Below, piece after piece: positions 57,893 to 64,000 of a stretch of 64,000 nt of DNA. The position numbers were made by a program, and so were the translations under genes. Position 1 is the first letter of the stretch. Each line of letters starts with the position of its first letter. The stretch lies in contig QXCR01000105.1 in assembly GCA_004380135.1 (NCBI GenBank), positions 1 to 64,000 on the forward strand, written 5' to 3'. This DNA is from Stemphylium vesicarium. Taxonomy: Eukaryota > Ascomycota > Dothideomycetes > Pleosporales > Pleosporaceae. A model generated the notes under the pieces. That model was not told the origin of the DNA, searched no databases, and worked only from the letters and a program-made list of their open reading frames with translations.

Positions 57893-59254
57893 ATGGACGA
57901 CACCACCAAACAGGCACCTTCACTCAAGCCTCATGCCATGCCTTTTCTGCCCACAGAACTATGGCTAACTATATTCGAGCACTTTGCCGCGTTGAACACT
58001 CACATTTTTGAACAATCGTATGAAGAAAGACGTGAAGCAACGCGCAATCTGCAGAGGTTGCAATTTGTATGTAAAGCATGGAGGGTTCGTTACATTCGCC
58101 AATTGAGTTTAGAGTTGTTTCCTGACACGCAACAGGCCATCATTAAACCGCTTACGTGTCGCAATCCAACACTGGGCTGTGATAGAGACGAAGCTCTTGA
58201 CAAGATCGTCAAATTTGCTAGCCTCCTAGATGAAGCTGAAGGCTCTGGATTCCCTGGAGCGTTGAACCTTGACACGTTCTGGATTGAAAAATGTATCAGA
58301 GTGCCTTTGTCTGAGCATTTACTGGAAGCTTCGACCGCTTTGCTCCTGCGCATTACTCATCTACGGGAGATGGTCTGCAACTTTGAAATTGATAAAAAAC
58401 TTTTCGCATCTACCGCGCGCCGTCATGGCTCGACACTGGAAAAGCTTTCCATACGATTTCTCGGCCGCTATTTACCTGCGGTGCTCCAGCCCCTAAACCA
58501 TCTCGTAGCCCTGCAAGACCTGCGTATCCGAATCCACGGTGACGTCGAAGCTCTAAGTTCAGTTGAAGCGTTTCATCTTCCATGCCTACGCCTACTCGAG
58601 ATCGAAACACATGGAGGAACCAGCAATGTCTTCCAGTGGTTTGCGCAGTCTAATCTACCGATAATCACCAAATTCGTCGTGAGCTTCAGACAAGCATGCA
58701 TTAATTTCACCGGACTTTCAGCTTTTATGGTGAAGCATGGTGCGTCTTTGGGCACTGCGAGATTTATGATATCTCAAGGGCCTCTTTCGACTGTTTTGGC
58801 GGACATCGTTTTTCCTTACACACCATCTTTGTCTGTCGTTGAAATAGGCGCCTCTGACCTACGGGAGCTGCCAAAGAACGTTCCCACATCGGTTAATCAA
58901 GTTGTTTGCGGTGGTTTTGCAAGAAACATCGGGTGGACGGCGCAAAGGATCGCTACAATGTACGACGTGATACAACAATTATCGGAAGAACACAAACTAC
59001 AGAGCTTCAAAGTCACGTCCAGCCTACCGCCTAGTCGCAAATTACCGTTTTTGTGGCACGAGAATATACAGGTGGCCGACAAAAGACGGGTGGTGGCCTG
59101 GAAGATGTTAACGGAGAACACTGCGAAGCTACTCGCGCGAGGTATCTTGGTTCTGGATGAGCAGCACATTCCACTCTCGGATGTACTGAGGGACATGGAT
59201 GCTTTGCCGGAGCTGGAGAGCTTACATAGTCTGTATGAGGTATTCGAGTCATAA
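57893..59254 (+). CDS. F-box-like protein
   Basis: Single exon, 453 aa. An F-box-like segment covers about residues 17-75: MPFLPTELWLTIFEHFAAL, then NLQRLQFVCKAWRVRYIRQ. F-box proteins bring substrates to SCF ubiquitin ligases through Skp1. The rest is Leu-rich and irregular (LRLLEIETHGG, LESLHSLYEVFES) and resembles the degenerate leucine-rich-repeat substrate region seen in many fungal F-box proteins, but no clear repeat register could be fixed. The substrate is unknown. No breaks; an upstream Met at 57784 is out of frame. Confidence 0.75.
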   Translation: MDDTTKQAPSLKPHAMPFLPTELWLTIFEHFAALNTHIFEQSYEERREATRNLQRLQFVCKAWRVRYIRQLSLELFPDTQQAIIKPLTCRNPTLGCDRDEALDKIVKFASLLDEAEGSGFPGALNLDTFWIEKCIRVPLSEHLLEASTALLLRITHLREMVCNFEIDKKLFASTARRHGSTLEKLSIRFLGRYLPAVLQPLNHLVALQDLRIRIHGDVEALSSVEAFHLPCLRLLEIETHGGTSNVFQWFAQSNLPIITKFVVSFRQACINFTGLSAFMVKHGASLGTARFMISQGPLSTVLADIVFPYTPSLSVVEIGASDLRELPKNVPTSVNQVVCGGFARNIGWTAQRIATMYDVIQQLSEEHKLQSFKVTSSLPPSRKLPFLWHENIQVADKRRVVAWKMLTENTAKLLARGILVLDEQHIPLSDVLRDMDALPELESLHSLYEVFES

Positions 59255-60597
59255 ACAAATTTCGTACGCTCCGTTCGGAGACAAGATTGATTATGGATGT
59301 AGGCGCAAAAGCAGGCAGGTGGGGTTCTTCCAGACTACTTGAAAACTTGCGTTGGCTCTTGCACTGAAGTCCGACATGATCCTAGGCCCAGGGGGATACA
59401 TTTGTACTCCTGAGAGACCATTACCCAAGTCAGGCGAAGGGTCTGTCCTTGTCTTTGCCTAGATAATTTCGTGGTTGCCAAGCCACGGAACCGCGGAGAA
59501 GGATTCATTGTCTCGGGGTCCGTGCGGCGGCGAAGGATCACCATGAACCTGGTCGTATCCCTTCAACGCATCATAACCATATCAATTAATCTCCGTGGTT
59601 GAAATAGAGACTAAACCCCGGTAGAGCATCATATCGTGGCATACTAGTAGATGGAGCGATTAAAATTATGGCTGCCGCTCCCAACATGTGCTGCAGACAT
59701 GGCTCGACTATGCGCTTCCCCTTCGTCATTTCCACATTTTCCAGACAACTGCGGCACGACGGAACATCTCGACATCGCCATTCAGAGTGTGTCTGGGCGA
59801 ACATACATGGCGTCTCCAGTTACGAAGCGGAGATGAAAACGCCACGAAATTTTCCATTACCTCATTTCGTTTCTCCGACGGAACGCAAGGCTTTTGCCCT
59901 GCCTCACAGCGCTCCCTACTGCCCAATATCCAGAATTAGAATAACGAGACTGTTCCTGCGCACCCAAGATCTTCACAAGCGGGAAAAATGCCGAGGCACA
60001 CATGTATTGGAACACTCAAAAGGGTCTTTCTCAAGTCGACTGGAGGGATGTCCTCGCTCATGTTTCATGTTTGCTGAATCAAGCGCCCAAGATTCTGCAC
60101 CTAGAACAGATCGTCACAGGGTATACAATGATCGCAACATCGCGCCCTGGATCCTTCCTACTCGAACAGGAAAGGTTCTTGCTTCATCCATCACGCCAGC
60201 CTACAGCCAACGGCTCAGCTACAGTCTAACGGCGGCTCTAGACTGATCCAAGGACTAGTCACCCGTTGTATACGATGACATCTGCGCAGCTAACCGCCAC
60301 AGTCCCGGTGGCTGCCTTAGCGGAGGGACTGAACTGACATTGTAATCACCAAGCGAGATGGCGAAGCTCTGTGAAGCCGTACTCCCGTATAGGGAAAGAT
60401 TCTGCTGGTATAAATGCGGCTGCGCGCACATTGTTGGAAGAGCACGCTTGACGCTCAACACACTCGTTCTATACACACTCTTTTTCAGTCTTTGACATCT
60501 TCGATCTTTACTTCGTCGTTCTTTTCAGACAGTCGATCTTTACAAGACCTAACACACTCATCAGTTCATTGATCAACCAGACACACTTACATTCAAA
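59255..60597. other. LPMO upstream region
   Basis: About 1.3 kb with no gene. It ends in a likely core promoter (TATA box at 60409-60414) followed by a CT-rich leader. A GCGGAG match to the carbon-repressor consensus SYGGRG lies near 60320; one hexamer is weak evidence. Confidence 0.5.
60409..60414 (+). promoter_or_regulatory. Probable TATA box of the AA9 LPMO gene
   Basis: TATAAA about 184 nt upstream of the ATG, followed by a CT-rich stretch that is a plausible transcription start region. Inducible secreted enzymes in fungi often have TATA boxes. The site is a sequence match only. Confidence 0.5.
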
Positions 60598-61698
60598 ATG
60601 AAGGCCTCCATCTTCGCTCTCGCCCTCGCTGGTGTTGCTAGCGCTCACACCACCGTCTACAGCATCTCTGTCAATGGTAAAAGCCAAGGTCTCGGAAACG
60701 TCCAGGGCGGATACATCGACTCTCCCCCCAACAACTCGCCGGTTGTTGATGTTACATCCAAGGCGATGGAGTGCAACGTAGCCAGCATCAAGGCTTCCAA
60801 GTCCGTTGCTGTCAACGGCGGTGACGAGATCACCGTATGTACCCCCATTTTCGTACGGTCACGTGTGAACATGTACTAACATCCATCTCTTTCTAGGTTG
60901 AATGGCACCACGACAGCGCTGATGCCAGCGACGACATCATCGACCCTTCCCACAAGGGACCTATCACCGTTTACCTCGCGAAGGCTGGTTCCTCCATGTC
61001 ATGGACCAAGATTGCCGAGGATGGCTGGGACGGCAAGTCCTGGGCAGTGGAGAAGCTCATCAAGGGCTCCTACACCGGAAAGCCGGGCCAACACAAATTC
61101 ACTCTCCCCAAGGTTGCCCCAGGAGAGTACATTATTCGCCCTGAGATTATTGCTCTCCACGAGGGCGACAGGGTCGCTGGTGCTCAGTTCTACCAGGAAT
61201 GCGTAAGTTCCTTCTACTCGTATGATGTATCAGACAGACATTGACTTGGCGTTTTAGATCCACGTAAAGGTCGGTGGATCCGGCACCACTGCTCTTCCGG
61301 CCGGTGTCGCCATCCCAGGTTATCTCACCGCCAACACACCCGGTGTGCTATTCAACATCTACAGTGGATTCTCTAGCTACCCGATCCCGGGTCCTAAGGT
61401 CTGGAACGGTGCCGGCGCTGCCGCTCCTGCTCCTGCTCCTGCTGCCCCTACCAAGGTCGCCGCCCCAACTACCAGCAAGGCTGCCGCTCCTACCACCACC
61501 AAGGTCGCTGCTCCTACCAAGGTCGCTACACCTCCTAAGACTACTATGGCTACTGTCACCAAGCCTGCCCCTACTGCGGGCGGAGCTCTTGCTCAGAAGT
61601 ACGCTCAGTGCGGTGGCCAAGGCTACAAGGGCGCTACTTCGTGCGCCTCGGGCTGCAAGTGCGTTAAGCAAAATGACTGGTACTCGCAGTGCTTGTAA
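60598..61698 (+). CDS. AA9 lytic polysaccharide monooxygenase with CBM1
   Basis: Copper enzyme that oxidatively cleaves cellulose outside the cell. Exons 60598-60834, 60897-61202 and 61258-61698 with introns of 62 and 55 nt give 327 aa. The signal peptide (MKASIFALALAGVASA) leaves His17 as the mature N-terminus, the first histidine-brace ligand. The second is His98 in DPSHKGP, and Tyr178 in GAQFYQEC is the axial residue. Disulphide Cys are present. A linker of about 45 residues, Ala/Pro/Thr-rich with TKVAAPT repeats, leads to a C-terminal CBM1 (about 292-327) with YAQCGGQGYKG and the NDWYSQCL end. It acts with cellulases in plant cell-wall breakdown. All residues expected for activity are present. 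Confidence 0.95.
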
Positions 61699-62419
61699 GA
61701 GAATGTCGTTCATGACGGTGTTGGGACCTGGACGCGCGGTTAGCATCGGCAGGTGTTCTTTGTGGAGAAGTTTGGGTTGTGGAACTTTTTTTGAGTATCT
61801 CTTGTTAGTGTCTAGTGGGCTTGCCCGCATATCAGTGGCTTAGCGGCGCTGGACTTCGATTCTTTGTACATACGTAATTCTCACGACGAATTGGATTAAA
61901 TGCCTCTTCGGCCTCACCTCAACGTTTGTGCTCTTGCGTGCTCCTTGACGTAGGCCTCATTATCTTAGCGTACCCACCCCTTTTGACCACGAGCCTCGTC
62001 AGGGGTCGACGTGTCGGGAAGCTCCATGTGCCACTCGGCGCCGCCAGGCCATGCCTGCAGTCTGGCCAACCAAGACAGGAACTGGTGGTGAAGCAAAGCG
62101 ACTGTCAAAATTCGCCGCAGAAGGGTCACAGAATGCGTGCAACAGAAAAGGTAGCAAGAGTGTCAAGCTGCGGGTGTTCCTGGCGACAGCGATCGAGTCA
62201 GGCAAGGCCGGGGATGACTAGATCGAATGGCATGCGTGACTAAGCCGAGTCTATCCGCGCCCCGACCCTGATCCCCATCATTTGCGCGCCGACACTCGGG
62301 GAACCCTACTCAGCAAATGCGCGGCAGATGACAGCTCATAACACAACAGCTCATCATGCCTTCCACTCCTTCATATTTCTGACGTCCGCCCATTTTATGA
62401 CATTCCTCCAACCTTCATC
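61699..62419. other. Intergenic region, nothing recognised
   Basis: About 720 nt between the LPMO and the Mpv17-family gene. No gene. Confidence 0.5.
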
Positions 62420-63408
62420 ATGATAGCCCCCAACTGCGCCTGGGTTCGCGTCGGCCTGAGGCGCATCCCGAACACTCCTTCTCGGAACAACAGCGGAAAC
62501 ACGTCCAACCTCGAGCGCGCACGCCTACGCCTACGCCTCCACCCTTCGAATGCCTCCCGCCGATACAATGGTACCAACCAGAATGGCGGCCAGGGCGCAC
62601 AAGAGGCCGCCCGCACGATACCCGGGCCCAGCTGGCTTTGGCTTGATCCTATCGTTGAACCCTTTCGCGCATATGGCCGTGTGCAACAAAGGAGGCCGTA
62701 CATGACCCAATTGGTCTCGTCTCTGATCATTTACTTCATCGGAGACTGCGTCGCCCAAAGCATCACGCAACCCGACGCTTCCGCCGAGAAGCAGCAGTTG
62801 ACCGAGGAAGACGAGGAGAAGGGATGGGTGCAGCAATGGAGCGACGACCGCGACTGGACACGTACAGCACGAGCCCTTGCCATTGGAGGCATCAGCGCCA
62901 TTCCTTCATACAAGTGGTTCCTGTGGTTGTCCAACAGCTTCAACTACAGCTCCAAGACACTCTCCTTATCCATCAAGGTACGTCTCTTCGCTCTATGCTC
63001 ACACACATGGTGCACACGCTAACAGTGCATCAGGTCTTCATCAACCAAACACTCTTTACCCCATTGTTCAATTCATACTTCTTCGGCATGCAAACCCTAC
63101 TCGCCGGCGCGACCTTCCCCGAAATCATCGAGCGTATCAGTAATACCGTGCCCACGAGTTGGTACAACAGCTGGAAGGTCTGGCCTGCCGTGACAGCCTT
63201 CAGCTTCAGCTATGTACCCATCCAGTACAGGAGCATATTTGGTGGTGTCGTTGCGATTGGGTGGCAGACCTATCTGAACCTCCTCAACCAAGCAGCCGCT
63301 GCTGAGGAAGAGCTGGAACATGCCGCAGAGCAAGCTGTCTCTCCCAGTGTACGCACCGTTCACACACGCACAGAACGGGGGCAGGCGATGCAGAAGTGCG
63401 CCGCCTGA
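62420..63408 (+). CDS. Mpv17/PMP22-family inner-membrane protein (Sym1-like)
   Basis: Exons 62420-62977 and 63034-63408 with a 56-nt intron give 310 aa. The N-terminus is Arg-rich without acidic residues (WVRVGLRRIPNTPSRN), consistent with a mitochondrial presequence. The family core starts PYMTQLVSSLIIYFIGDCVAQ and continues with RTARALAIGGISAIPSYKWFLWL, NQTLFTPLFNSYFFGMQ and the diagnostic NSWKVWPAVTAFSFSYVPIQYRSIF near residue 240. Members form or regulate small membrane channels; yeast Sym1 is needed for stress metabolism at the inner membrane. An acidic loop (EEDEEKGWVQQW) sits between helices 1 and 2. The C-terminal 30 residues are not conserved-looking and may include an unrecognised intron. 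Confidence 0.87.
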
Positions 63409-64000
63409 TCGGTCCCTCTCGCACACCTGCATCGAAGACGTTTCGCCTCCTTCACACCGCCCACCGAGCGACTATACTCGACTACATTCATTCTGCCGGC
63501 GATGGTCGGCAGCCTACATTTCTTTTGTTTCAATCTTTGAGCATTTTCACAACGGGCTACATTGCATCATAGACTGGCGTTGTTCATTTGATACCACGAG
63601 CGCCGAATAGACGATGCGCCGACCTAGACATTGTTACATTATCACTATTATTATCCATCTGTTTACTTTTTCAGTCATGAGTTTGTTTTGGAATGTTTTC
63701 TTATGTTGCCATGCCACGATCTGGACATCAACAGCGACATCGGCCCGAGGCTCGTCTCCACTTCCAAGCGGCTCCTGTTCCGCTACGCTAAGCGGACGTC
63801 ATTTACACAATTAAAGATGCCTTGGAGCCAGCAGATCTGCTACAGATGGGACTACCGCGTAGAAAACTGTCTTGGAGCCTTGGTGAGCGCCGCATGATGT
63901 CACGATGTCGACTCTGAAAATGAGCGTAAAATTCAATCGCAGCCGCGTAATGCTGGTTCCAACATTGCACGATTTTCTTATCCTTTGGGATTTGTTCAAC
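63409..64000. other. 3' flank, nothing recognised
   Basis: The last 590 nt contain the Mpv17-gene 3' UTR and no recognisable gene. The neighbouring gene lies outside the window. Confidence 0.45.

Noticed and set aside
59668..60246. Plus-strand 192-aa frame upstream of the LPMO gene
   Set aside because: Overlapped by open frames in the other phases and on the minus strand, no motif; lies in the promoter region.
1..64000. CRISPR arrays, bacterial operons, phage or plasmid features
   Set aside because: The gene structures and families are fungal and nuclear; no direct-repeat/spacer pattern was found.

Overview
The window reads as nuclear DNA of a filamentous ascomycete, most likely a Dothideomycete and possibly Pleosporales. 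Genes sit on both strands, are broken by short GT..AG introns of about 46-90 nt with CTNAY-like branch sites, and include fungal markers: a White Collar-1 photoreceptor, an AA9 polysaccharide monooxygenase with a CBM1, a HET-domain gene, Ytp1, Dam1, and SPX-RING and BTB/POZ families. The lineage guess rests on general resemblance, not on a search.

Layout. 1-4.3 kb: no convincing gene. 4.3-7.8 kb: a coiled-coil kinetochore-like protein (CENP-K/Sim4 candidate) and a triple-KH RNA-binding protein. 8.5-13.9 kb: an accessory stretch with a BTB gene, a Rossmann-fold dehydratase-like gene and a small acidic protein, each carrying an in-frame stop or frameshift, plus a doubtful membrane ORF with a (Gly-Ser)n microsatellite. 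14.9-18.0 kb: a Ymc1-type mitochondrial carrier and a Ras-like GTPase. 18.0-20.8 kb: long non-coding stretch. 20.8-26.4 kb: wc-1, divergent from a mitochondrial ribosomal protein uS2 gene. 27.7-32.8 kb: a Sec14-like protein divergent from DAM1, then YTP1. 35.0-40.6 kb: an MFS transporter, a secreted YWTD-propeller protein and a GT90 glycosyltransferase. 43.1-49.1 kb: a purine/cytosine permease, a HerA/FtsK-like P-loop ATPase, and a HET-domain gene with two in-frame stops lying tail to tail with the ATPase. 49.6-56.3 kb: housekeeping genes JJJ1, SPX-RING, BSD2/Ndfip-like and CBP6/UQCC2-like. 56.6-64.0 kb: a second BTB gene with one in-frame stop, an F-box protein, the AA9 LPMO and an Mpv17/Sym1 protein.

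Two themes stand out. First, housekeeping genes are intact, whereas five accessory genes (two BTB, one dehydratase, one acidic protein, one HET) have reading frames that stay family-like beyond a stop or frameshift. Several of the stops fit C:G-to-T:A transitions, two of them in the CpA context favoured by RIP. Second, a fungal HerA/FtsK-like ATPase of unknown role converges on the HET gene with only 96 nt between the ends. This is the best candidate in the window for an undescribed system, although the functional link is inference. Exon boundaries were derived by hand from splice signals and reading-frame continuity. No similarity search was run.
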